From NCBI GenBank assembly GCA_963555835.3, contig CAUVWZ020000002.1, positions 62,001 to 126,000 of the forward strand: a stretch of 64,000 nucleotides of DNA, written 5' to 3'. The stretch is from JAPUME01 sp027294185. Lineage in GTDB: Bacteria; Acidobacteriota; Terriglobia; UBA7540; JAPUME01. The position numbers and the translations under genes were made by a program. Of this stretch, positions 8,722 to 16,632 are shown piece by piece (positions within the stretch are counted from its first letter, which is position 1; every line of letters begins with the position of its first letter). The notes beneath the pieces were generated by a model. It saw nothing but the letters and a program-made list of their open reading frames with translations, did no database searches and was not told the DNA's origin.

Positions 8722-9921
8722 CTAGCTGGGAATCAGGAGTTCACGCGGGCTTTCCAGGGTTCGCTTAATTTCCTGCAGAAATTGAGCAGCTACCGCCCCA
8801 TCCACGACACGATGGTCCGCGCCGAGCACCAGCTTCAGGACCGGGGCAATGTGGATGGTACCGTCTCTTACCACGGGTGTATCCTTCAATTTTCCAACCG
8901 AAAGAATCCCGCTTTGAGGAGGATTCAGGATGGCCGTGAACGAATCCACCTCGAACATCCCCAGGTTCGTAAGGGAAAAAGTGCCGCCGGAAAGCTCGTC
9001 AACACCAAGTTTTTTCCCTTGGGCGCGCTCCACCAAATCCGCGCGTTGGCAAACGATCTCCGCCAGACTGCACTCATTCACCCGACGGATCACCGGCACC
9101 ACCAAGCCCTCTTCGAGCGCCACGGCCAGCCCGATATTGATCTCGTCAGGGATGTCGATTTGGTCGCCTTTGAAGATTCCGGTCAGGATGGGAAACTTTT
9201 CAATCGCCGATGCAAGGGTCTTGATCAAAAGATCGTTGTAGGCGAGCTTGCGGCCTGTGTCGCGCTCGATTTCCGGCAGCAATGCCTCTCGGAGTTTCAC
9301 CAATTCCGTCGCGTCGATTTCCATCGTGAGATAGATGTGGGGAGCAGTCCAGCTCCTAGTCAGCCGGTCGGCAATGATTTTTCGCATCCGTGTTACAGGG
9401 ATGGCGGTTTTCGCGGGCCGTGAGTTCTGCCCTGCCTCTAGGGCGGCGAGAATATCTTTTTCGGTGATACGTCGCCTGGGGCCGGAGCCTGCGACTGTGG
9501 CGAGGTCGATACCCTTTTCCTTTGCCAGCTTCCTGGCGAATGGGGAAGCAACGATCCGATCTCCCCTTGCTGGGGCTGAGGAAGGAGGTTCCGAACGGGG
9601 CGAGCTGGGCGTGGCGGTCTCCTTCACTGCTGATTTGGGTGGAGCCATAGGGGAGGCAAACTCCCGCTCGTCAAAGGCCTCGCCCTCAGCGGTGATTACA
9701 CCCAGTAACTCTCCGATGGGCTTCGTTTCTCCGTCGCAGACGAATATCTTCCGCAATACTCCCGTCTCGGGCGACTCAACCTCGTAGGTGATCTTCTCGG
9801 TTTCGATCTGAACCACGACATCGCCCTTGTTCACCGCTTCGCCTTCTTTGAATGACCAGGCGGTTACCGAGGCTTCGGTCATTTCCATTCCCAGCTTCGG
9901 CATGATTATCCTGGCGGCCAT
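8722..9921 (-). CDS. 2-oxoacid dehydrogenase E2 component (dihydrolipoamide acyltransferase)
   Basis: A 399-residue E2 with the full domain order. A lipoyl domain (residues about 1-75) has the lipoylated lysine in QIETEKITYEVES. A flexible Pro/Ser/Ala linker follows, then a peripheral-subunit-binding domain (SPFARKLAKEKGIDLATVAG, about 125-160). The catalytic core ends with ADHRVVDGAVAAQF, the HxxxDG active site. It is first in the leftward operon and moves the acyl group from E1 to CoA. One lipoyl domain only. Confidence 0.92.
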   Translation of the reverse strand: MAARIIMPKLGMEMTEASVTAWSFKEGEAVNKGDVVVQIETEKITYEVESPETGVLRKIFVCDGETKPIGELLGVITAEGEAFDEREFASPMAPPKSAVKETATPSSPRSEPPSSAPARGDRIVASPFARKLAKEKGIDLATVAGSGPRRRITEKDILAALEAGQNSRPAKTAIPVTRMRKIIADRLTRSWTAPHIYLTMEIDATELVKLREALLPEIERDTGRKLAYNDLLIKTLASAIEKFPILTGIFKGDQIDIPDEINIGLAVALEEGLVVPVIRRVNECSLAEIVCQRADLVERAQGKKLGVDELSGGTFSLTNLGMFEVDSFTAILNPPQSGILSVGKLKDTPVVRDGTIHIAPVLKLVLGADHRVVDGAVAAQFLQEIKRTLESPRELLIPS

Positions 9922-10037
9922 TGAGGCGCTCTTCTTCCTTCGATCAACGGAGAGGGTGCAGAAAACAAATGCTCTACGAGGGTAGCTTTTCCCTGGAATT
10001 TGTCAACCCTCGGTTGAACTCGTGAAGGGCTCCGGGT

Positions 10038-11270
10038 TCACTTCCTTTGAGAAGCTTCGGCCAGGACCTGGCGGAGTCTCTTTGCAACGACGCGCTCTTC
10101 CCCCGGATTCAGCATGAAGGTGTTCAGAACAATACCCCCCTCCTGGGGGCCCACTTCAATGCGGGGATCACCGTCCTGGAGAGCCTTCAGGCAATATTCG
10201 CCGCTGAAGTTCCAATCCTGCTCCGCCCACAGCACTTTCAGATGGGGGACGTGGTTGGCGATTTCAGGAACGTGACGTTCGGTTTCAATTCCCGGCACTG
10301 ATTTCGCTGCGGATTCGATTTTGTCTACCTGCCGCTCCCAGCGCCGCCACTCCGCCGCGTGGTCCAGCTTCAGGTAGCGCTCGACGGCAACGACCAGCCC
10401 TACGATCTCTTCCTTTCCCACTTTGCAGGGGCGGCCGATGGTGTCGGAAATAGGGTAGTTGTTCACCAGGGTTGCCCGGATCAGGTCCTCGCGACCGAGC
10501 AGCAGCCCGGAGCACTGCGGCCCGCGCAGCGCCTTGCCGCCGCTGAAGGTTACCAGGTCGAATCCCATGCGCGTGTAGCGGGTGAGATTTTCCACCGGCG
10601 GGACGTCGGCGGCGCAGTCGATGAAGGTGGGCACCTTGTGTTTCTTTCCGATCTCGATCCATTCTTCGTGATGAATCTTGCCCTTGGGGTCGGCGTGATT
10701 AAGGAAGAACATCAGGGCGGTGCGCGAATTGATGCTCGCTTCGAGCTCGGCCCGGTCTTCCACTTCGATCAGCCGGATGCCGACGTTGCGAATCGCGTGG
10801 TCATAGGAAAAGCGGTGGGTCTTCTGGATGATCACTTCATTTTTCATTCCCAGCGTGTCGGGCAGGCGGCGTGCTTTTTCTTCGTCGTCGCCCGTGAGGC
10901 AGGCAGCGGTGCCGAGCGTTAGCGCGCCTGCGGCCCCGGATGTCACAAGCGCTGCCTCGCATTGGAGGAGCCGTGCCAGGTGTTCACCGGATTTCTCCAG
11001 CAGCTCGGGAATCGATACGTATTGGCGCGCGGCCTGCCGCATCTGGTCGGCGACCTCGCGCGGGAGCAGGGATCCGCTCAGGTTTGTGTAAGTTCCCTTG
11101 GCGTTGATGAGCGGACGGAGGCCCAGGCGCTCATACATTCCACTACCTCCTGGGGGCGGGGCTTTTGCCCCGGCCACGCTTACGGATTTGCCAAGAAGGG
11201 TCCCGGAGGCGAGCGACGCCCAACCGACATCCTTCAGGAATCCTCGGCGGTTGCCTTTAGAGGTCTTCAT
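10038..11270 (-). CDS. Tat-signal SelA-like PLP-dependent enzyme
   Basis: A 410-residue fold-type I PLP enzyme of the SelA/DgaE-like group. The core shows LINAKGTYTNLSGSLLPREV, the cofactor-lysine region FSGGKALRGPQCSGLLLG and DCAADVPPVENL. The N-terminus is a twin-arginine signal (NRRGFLKDVGWASLASG) before the domain starts at about residue 44. Selenocysteine synthase itself is cytoplasmic, so this is more likely an exported relative acting on amino sugars or amino acids. It stands alone, divergent from the small gene at 11454. No selB, selD or tRNA-Sec is seen nearby. Confidence 0.78.
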   Translation of the reverse strand: MKTSKGNRRGFLKDVGWASLASGTLLGKSVSVAGAKAPPPGGSGMYERLGLRPLINAKGTYTNLSGSLLPREVADQMRQAARQYVSIPELLEKSGEHLARLLQCEAALVTSGAAGALTLGTAACLTGDDEEKARRLPDTLGMKNEVIIQKTHRFSYDHAIRNVGIRLIEVEDRAELEASINSRTALMFFLNHADPKGKIHHEEWIEIGKKHKVPTFIDCAADVPPVENLTRYTRMGFDLVTFSGGKALRGPQCSGLLLGREDLIRATLVNNYPISDTIGRPCKVGKEEIVGLVVAVERYLKLDHAAEWRRWERQVDKIESAAKSVPGIETERHVPEIANHVPHLKVLWAEQDWNFSGEYCLKALQDGDPRIEVGPQEGGIVLNTFMLNPGEERVVAKRLRQVLAEASQRK

Positions 11271-11453
11271 CGTTACACTCCCATTTCTCCGCAGGGAAGC
11301 CGGCGCGGAGACCCGCGTACTTTGCTTGCTTTCTCCGGGGGGAACTCGTCCACAGCGACTCGGCTCGTTTGGGCCCAGTTTACTCCGTTTTTTTCAATAT
11401 GTCATAGGGTGTACTCGGTTAAGATTATATCCGCACGACGAAAGGAGAAAAGA

Positions 11454-11675
11454 ATGTTTTGTTGCAAGGATTTAGAGAATGCGGTGGACCGCGGCTGGTT
11501 CTACCGGGGGTCCAAGCACGGAATCGAGGACGGTCGCATCGTGAACGACGTCGATACCGAGTATTACCTGCGTGCGGCTTCGACACGCGGCTACGCTTAC
11601 GTCGGCATGAACTACTGTCCCTTCTGCGGCCGCGCGATTTCGTTGGGGCTGTGGGCAGCGGAGAAGAAAAAGTAG
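11454..11675 (+). CDS. Small cysteine-rich protein, unknown function
   Basis: 73 residues, starting at an ATG preceded by a strong AAAGGAG ribosome-binding site. The N-terminal FCCKDL and C-terminal NYCPFCGRAI give four cysteines, two as CPxCG, suggesting a zinc-ribbon-like metal site. I do not recognise a named family. The longer open frame that includes it starts inside the neighbouring divergent gene and is not credible. Confidence 0.7.
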   Translation: MFCCKDLENAVDRGWFYRGSKHGIEDGRIVNDVDTEYYLRAASTRGYAYVGMNYCPFCGRAISLGLWAAEKKK

Positions 11676-11721
11676 GATTGCCTGCAGGGAATCGACGCGT
11701 GGGCCTTGACGGCGGGGCCGG

Positions 11722-12444
11722 TCAAGAAACCAGCAACAGTCTTATACCCACCAGGAAAAGAAATGCCATGACGATGGGGCGGAACCTCTTCTGAGGAATC
11801 CCGGCGGCAAGGCGTTGGGCGATTTTGGCTCCCAGGAAAGATGCGGGAACAAAAAGCAACAGGCCACCAAGAAGGAGCGTCTCCAGTCGGGCCCCCTCGG
11901 CCCAGTAGGTTGCCAGACGCGCCGAGTCGATGGCCAGGGCTATGGCGCCCGCCGTGAAGATATAAATCTCCCTGGGAAGATCGAACAGGGAAAGGAATGC
12001 GCTCCGGACGGCCCCGCCGATTCCGAAGATCCCTGCCATGAATCCGCTCAGCGCGCCCCCGGAAGATGCAATCAGGATATTTTGGCGCAGCTTGAAGTTC
12101 GGCTTCAAAATCAGGAAAAGCGCATAGCCCACCAGGAAAATTCCCATAATGTTGGTCATCCGCGTCTGCGGTGCGCGGATCATCAGTGATGCTCCCGCGA
12201 TGCTGGCTGCAATGCCGGGAACCCCGAATGGGAGAAGAATTTTCCATTGCAGGCTGCTCCGGAAGAGCCACACTTTCCAGACATTCCCAAACCAGTGGAT
12301 CACACCGACCAGCAGGAGCGTCTGGGGCAGGGGGGAGATGATGAGCAGCGCCGGCACCAGAATGGTTGAAGTGCCGAAGCCCGTCAGTGTCCCAACTCCG
12401 CTTGCGAGGACCGTCAAAAAGGCAACCGATACGATTTCAATCAT
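11722..12444 (-). CDS. TSUP-family (TauE/SafE) membrane transporter
   Basis: 240 residues with seven to eight hydrophobic segments. The typical TSUP start is present (EIVSVAFLTVLASGVGTLTGFGTSTILVP) and the internal repeat AGIFGIGGAVRSAFLSLF. The family exports sulfite, sulfoacetate or related anions, or imports some of them; substrate unknown. Convergent with the small gene at 11454 and leftward like the genes upstream. Confidence 0.85.
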   Translation of the reverse strand: MIEIVSVAFLTVLASGVGTLTGFGTSTILVPALLIISPLPQTLLLVGVIHWFGNVWKVWLFRSSLQWKILLPFGVPGIAASIAGASLMIRAPQTRMTNIMGIFLVGYALFLILKPNFKLRQNILIASSGGALSGFMAGIFGIGGAVRSAFLSLFDLPREIYIFTAGAIALAIDSARLATYWAEGARLETLLLGGLLLFVPASFLGAKIAQRLAAGIPQKRFRPIVMAFLFLVGIRLLLVS

Positions 12445-12549
12445 GAGAGGTCTTGTAAGGATGGAATGGGCAGGCAGAAGGCAGCCGCGAGCAAATCTAG
12501 ATCCGAATGAAGGAATCGGAAATCCGGTTCGGAAACGCTTGTTAGGATA

Positions 12550-13296
12550 TTACCTTCTTCGCCTCCGCCGGCGTTCCCGGCCCAGCTTGATCTCTTTCAG
12601 TTTTTCGAGAGGAAGAAAGAAATCGAAGACTTCCTCGCTGTCGACCGGGTAGGCGTCGGTCATGCCCAGAAAACGAGCTTCGGCGGGTTGATCGGTAGGC
12701 ATTCGAAATTCACAATCCAGACTCGCCCCGGAGTTCAGTTGGATTCGCATTCGGAAGCCCTGGAACTCGATCAGTTTGATATCTGAGAAATCGATCTCGT
12801 CCATCCCTCCATCGGCAAAACGGACCGGAAGTGTGGTCCTGGGTGGAATCGTGTAATGGAGAGAGCCGCGTCCGCCGGGTGGGTAGAAGTCGAGGTATAA
12901 GGAGAAGAGCTGCTTGTGGTTCCCGTCGATATCGGTAACCTCCGCGGTGTGGCCGAAGCGTTTCCAGTTGGCTACGATCTGTTCCCGAACGGCGGAGTTC
13001 GACTTTTCCACCCGGACCCGAAAGCTGCCCTTTTCCAGGCGAACCATTACGACGCGCCTTTCTTTCAGCTCGAAATGCTTATAAAAGATGGAATTGGGAT
13101 CTTCCTTGACGACGATCGTGTTGCGCCGCAATATTTGCTCGGTTCCCTGGGGCGTCCGCTGGAAGATTGTGTCCGCCCGCCCCCAACGCGCCGAGAGGGG
13201 GACCAGCGCGCCTGCAATTACCAGCAGGGTCACAAACCGAGGGAAGCGTAAGGTCGGAACAGGGTTGGGGTTCAGGGGAATTGTTGGCACGCGCAT
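12550..13296 (-). CDS. Exported protein of unknown function with arginine-rich C-terminus
   Basis: 248 residues from the ATG at 13296. The frame opens at 13470, but the upstream 58 residues look non-coding. A signal peptide (RFVTLLVIAGALVPLSARW) is followed by a soluble domain of alternating strands (FELKERRVVMVRLEKGSF, IKLIEFQGFRMRIQLNSG). The end is a run of basic residues, RERRRRRRR. I do not recognise the family. It is followed 37 bp upstream of the next transcribed region by nothing obvious; the TPR gene lies 211 bp upstream in the same direction. Confidence 0.6.
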   Translation of the reverse strand: MRVPTIPLNPNPVPTLRFPRFVTLLVIAGALVPLSARWGRADTIFQRTPQGTEQILRRNTIVVKEDPNSIFYKHFELKERRVVMVRLEKGSFRVRVEKSNSAVREQIVANWKRFGHTAEVTDIDGNHKQLFSLYLDFYPPGGRGSLHYTIPPRTTLPVRFADGGMDEIDFSDIKLIEFQGFRMRIQLNSGASLDCEFRMPTDQPAEARFLGMTDAYPVDSEEVFDFFLPLEKLKEIKLGRERRRRRRR

Positions 13297-13507
13297 TGGA
13301 TAGTCCGCAGGATGAACCACGCGCTTCACACGCCGCGTCGGGCGTGAAACAAAGAGTCCGAGTGAAGGTCCGGTGCGGGCAAGATCACCCGGATTCAACA
13401 GAATCGCAACCCTGGCGGCCACAAACCGAAGGAGGACCGAGACGGTTTGAGCCCGCACAGTGTGAAGCACCGGGCAGCCGGAAAAGGTCTGCAGTTTCCG
13501 TTCCGGG

Positions 13508-14590
13508 TTAATTCCTGCTTCTTCGTCTTCGAGGCGCCGCCTTGAAGTTCGTTTCGATTGTTCCCGCCATCGTCTGGATCAGCATCTTGGCGCTCCCCGC
13601 GTACTTTCCTTCCGGCTCGAGCTCCAGGTAGGTCTGGAGCGCCTCGATCAATCCCTCGGGTAGAACCGTCGTACCGGTTTCAGCATCCAGGGTCAACTTG
13701 CCCATCATCGCCTGCGCCGTCAGAAAATGAGCATCGGCGTGTTTGGGATTAAGTTCCAGGCACTTCTTGAACGCTGCCTCTGCTTCCTCCATTTGAGTGC
13801 CCTGGTTGTAGAGGATCGCTCCCAGGTTGAAATAGTTTGCCGCCGCGGTTTCCGGATTTAATTCGGAAGCCTTGTCGAATTCCGCCCGGGCTTCATCCAC
13901 CCTCCCCATCTTTGCCAGGGCCAGAGCGAAGTTGCTGTGGGTCAAGGCCGCTTCAGGTCGCAGCTCGATTGCCTGCTTGTAGCTTTTTTCAGCCTCTTCG
14001 TATTTTCCCGCAGCCGCATAGGTGTCGGCGATGCGGGCGACGATTACGGGAATGTTGCGCAGTTTGGCCATCTTGAGCGCCGCTTCGAAATGGGTAATCG
14101 CTTCGTCATAGTTTTTCTGCTGCACGTAGAGGTTGCCCGCATTGAAGTATTCCGTCAGGCTTGTAAATTCCTTTTTGTCCTTGGCCTGTGCCTCATCCTG
14201 TTTCTTCTTCGTCGCAACGTATTCGGGGCTACTCTCTTCATCCTTTCTTTCCTTGGCCAGGTCGAAATCCACTTGCTTATGACCGCTTCCGAGGCGGGTG
14301 CCAATACCGAACAGCTTGGCGCCTGCGGGGCTCCATAGCTCTATTTGGTAACTCCCTGCGGGTAAGCCGATGTAAACGTACTCGCCTCGCTTGTTCGTCT
14401 TGACTTTGTAGCTGTGGTCTATTGCATTGTTCTTGATGATAATCTGGTGGTCGACAAGGATTTCACCGTTCAACCCCGTCGCTTTGCCACGAACTCCCGC
14501 CGTGATTTGCGCCGACGCCTGAAGCGTGCAACTCAGAACGAAGAGCGCCACAAGAATGCCCACTCTTGCGATTGGAATCAAACGTATCAT
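13508..14590 (-). CDS. Exported TPR-repeat protein with N-terminal carboxypeptidase-like domain
   Basis: 360 residues from the ATG at 14590, which has a strong AAGGAGGA site; a frame open to 14785 is rejected. A signal peptide (ARVGILVALFVLSCTLQASA) is followed by a small CarboxypepD-like beta domain (ITAGVRGKATGLNGEILV) and a charged linker. At least four TPR units follow (AGNLYVQQKNYDEAITHFEA, IADTYAAAGKYEEAEKSY, NFALALAKMGRVDEARAEFD, NLGAILYNQGTQMEEAEAAF). Probably a periplasmic or surface scaffold; no enzymatic motif. Confidence 0.8.
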   Translation of the reverse strand: MIRLIPIARVGILVALFVLSCTLQASAQITAGVRGKATGLNGEILVDHQIIIKNNAIDHSYKVKTNKRGEYVYIGLPAGSYQIELWSPAGAKLFGIGTRLGSGHKQVDFDLAKERKDEESSPEYVATKKKQDEAQAKDKKEFTSLTEYFNAGNLYVQQKNYDEAITHFEAALKMAKLRNIPVIVARIADTYAAAGKYEEAEKSYKQAIELRPEAALTHSNFALALAKMGRVDEARAEFDKASELNPETAAANYFNLGAILYNQGTQMEEAEAAFKKCLELNPKHADAHFLTAQAMMGKLTLDAETGTTVLPEGLIEALQTYLELEPEGKYAGSAKMLIQTMAGTIETNFKAAPRRRRSRN

Positions 14591-14657
14591 GGGGTCCTCC
14601 TTCTTAGGTAACACTCTGATTCTAGCCTTTCTGAGCCCCGTGCTCAAGTCCGGCTTT

Positions 14658-15383
14658 CTAAAGAGACGACACGGGCGGGTGGTAAACGGGCCGCTCCCGG
14701 TAGCCGAGGGGGTCTTCCACACCCGCTTCCTGGAAGGCCCGCAAGCGCAGAGCACAACTGTCACAGGTGCCGCAGGCCATCTCATCTCCCCGGTAGCAGG
14801 ACCAGGTAAGGTGAAACGGGGCTCCCAACTCCAGGCCCCGGCCTACGATCGCGCTTTTCCGCATGTGAATGAGCGGTGTTACGAGCTCCAAACGGGTCTC
14901 CGGCTTGGTGCCCAGCTCGATCACCTTCTGCCAGGCTTCGTAGTACGCCTCGCGGCAGTCGGGATAGCCGGAACTGTCCTCTTCGACGGCTCCTATGAAG
15001 ATCTTGCGCGCGCCCAGAACTTCACCCCAGGAGACTGCGATGGAGAGAAAGTGGGCGTTGCGAAAGGGAACATAGCTCAGCGGGATCCCCTTGCGCTCCA
15101 GATTCGCTGTTTCCACCTCGACTCGCTCGTCGGTGAGGCTTGAGTGGCCGATCTGTTTCAAAGGGTCCACCCGGGTGATCATTCTCTCCTCGGAGCGATA
15201 GAATTCGGAAATTTCTCGGAAGGCGCGAAGCTCCCGCTCCTCCCCCCGTTGCCCGTAGGAGACATGGAGCATCGCCAGCCGGTAACTTTGGCGGGCGATG
15301 GCGGCCGTCACCGCGCTGTCCATGCCGCCGCTCAGGAGTACGACCGCAAGCTGCTTTCCGGGAGTCTTATTGTCCGCTTTCAT
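14658..15383 (-). CDS. queC: 7-cyano-7-deazaguanine synthase
   Basis: 241 residues. The PP-loop ATP pyrophosphatase motif is VVLLSGGMDSAVTAAIA. The C-terminal zinc site is CYRGDEMACGTCDSC, four cysteines in the QueC spacing. It converts 7-carboxy-7-deazaguanine to preQ0 in queuosine synthesis. Last of three leftward queuosine genes, in pathway company with queE and queD. queF and folE are not in the window. Confidence 0.93.
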   Translation of the reverse strand: MKADNKTPGKQLAVVLLSGGMDSAVTAAIARQSYRLAMLHVSYGQRGEERELRAFREISEFYRSEERMITRVDPLKQIGHSSLTDERVEVETANLERKGIPLSYVPFRNAHFLSIAVSWGEVLGARKIFIGAVEEDSSGYPDCREAYYEAWQKVIELGTKPETRLELVTPLIHMRKSAIVGRGLELGAPFHLTWSCYRGDEMACGTCDSCALRLRAFQEAGVEDPLGYRERPVYHPPVSSL

Positions 15384-15476
15384 GTTCGGAATCTATTTCG
15401 TACTCTCTTACTCGGATGCCATTTCTTAAAGATTAGTTTACCCGGGATGGTCGCTCCAGAAAACTGTAAATAGTCT

Positions 15477-16115
15477 TCAGACGCCGCGGGTACCCGGGTC
15501 CCAGATGAATTTGTGAAGCTGGAACCCGAGGCGGACGCGCAACTCGTCGGCCAAAATCCATTCCGTTAGTTGGCGGGCGGGTAACCGGCCGAAGACGGGC
15601 GACAGGATGACCTCTTCCACGCGAAGCCGTTTTCGATGCTCTTCCAGAAAGTCCTTCGCGTAGGTGTAGTCCTCGCGGTCCAGAATCACAAATTTGAGCT
15701 GGTCTTTCCCGTCGAGCACCTGAAGATTCTCCCGGCAGAATTTCCCTCCCTCACCACTGGCCGGACATTTGACGTCGACAATTTTCACGACCGACTCCGG
15801 GAGGTTTCCCACGAAACGCTCGCCGCTGGTTTCCACCAGCACCCGGTAGCCTTCCTCAATCAGGGTTTCCGTCAGGGGGATGATCTCAGGTTGCAGGAGC
15901 GGTTCACCACCGGTGATCTCCACCAATTTCCCGCCATAGCCGCGCACGCAGGCCAGAACCTCATCCAGGCTCATCTGCCGGCCGCCGTGGAAGGCGTAGG
16001 CCGTGTCGCACCAGTGACAGCGCAAATTGCATCCCGTCAGCCGCACAAATACGCACGGCAGTCCTGCGGAGGTCGATTCACCCTGAATGGATTTGAATAT
16101 TTCGGTAATGACCAT
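15477..16115 (-). CDS. queE: 7-carboxy-7-deazaguanine synthase (radical SAM)
   Basis: 212 residues. It starts MVITEIFKSIQGESTSAGLPC with the radical SAM cluster motif CNLRCHWC (CX3CX2C) and the ITGGEPLLQ SAM-binding loop. It converts carboxytetrahydropterin to 7-carboxy-7-deazaguanine. It lies between queD and queC, 22 bp after queD, probably in one transcript. Confidence 0.93.
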   Translation of the reverse strand: MVITEIFKSIQGESTSAGLPCVFVRLTGCNLRCHWCDTAYAFHGGRQMSLDEVLACVRGYGGKLVEITGGEPLLQPEIIPLTETLIEEGYRVLVETSGERFVGNLPESVVKIVDVKCPASGEGGKFCRENLQVLDGKDQLKFVILDREDYTYAKDFLEEHRKRLRVEEVILSPVFGRLPARQLTEWILADELRVRLGFQLHKFIWDPGTRGV

Positions 16116-16137
16116 CGGCTTGCTTCGTTCCGGCAGG

Positions 16138-16515
16138 CTATAGCTCGCCCAGGTGGTAGGTTGCCCAGGTCCCGGAGCTCTCCCAGACCGTGACGGATTT
16201 TACCTTAAGGCTTTCTTCATCGTAGTGCTGCTGGATTTCCTCGAAGAAATACTTGGCCAGGTTTTCCGCGGAGGGATTGACCCGGTCGAAAGGAGGAAGA
16301 TCGTTCAGGAATTGGTGGTCCAAACGGTCGGCGGTGGAATGAATCTGTGAGCGTATGTTTTTGAAATCGACCAGCAGGCCGACGGAATCAAGCTCTTCAC
16401 CGGCTACCACGACCTGAATCTTGTAGTTGTGGCCGTGGACATTCTCGCATTTCCCTTTGTATCCACGCAGGGCATGCCCCGCGGCAAACTCATGCTCGAC
16501 GGCGACTTCAAACAT
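16138..16515 (-). CDS. queD: 6-carboxy-5,6,7,8-tetrahydropterin synthase
   Basis: 125 residues of the PTPS fold. The zinc-binding histidines are in FAAGHALRG and ENVHGHNYK, the catalytic cysteine in KCENVHG, and a final VWESSGTWATYHLGEL supplies the conserved glutamate. First gene of the queD-queE-queC run. I saw no convincing preQ1 riboswitch in the 120 bp upstream. Confidence 0.93.
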   Translation of the reverse strand: MFEVAVEHEFAAGHALRGYKGKCENVHGHNYKIQVVVAGEELDSVGLLVDFKNIRSQIHSTADRLDHQFLNDLPPFDRVNPSAENLAKYFFEEIQQHYDEESLKVKSVTVWESSGTWATYHLGEL

Positions 16516-16632
16516 GGCGATCCCTTTCTCCCGGTGCCGGAACTGCTCTTGTGCAGGATGGCACTACTGTTCCCCTGTCCATGAGCTTAATGGAGGCGAA
16601 AGAGCAGAATCTTCTCTGCTTTCCACCTTTGG

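Noticed and set aside
8227..9423. 398-codon plus-strand frame over the E1/E2 genes
   Set aside because: It crosses two real genes with complete catalytic motifs on the other strand; low-complexity shadow of biased codons.
16516..16632. preQ1 riboswitch upstream of queD
   Set aside because: No C-rich pseudoknot core or adenine-rich tail of the preQ1 classes could be recognised.
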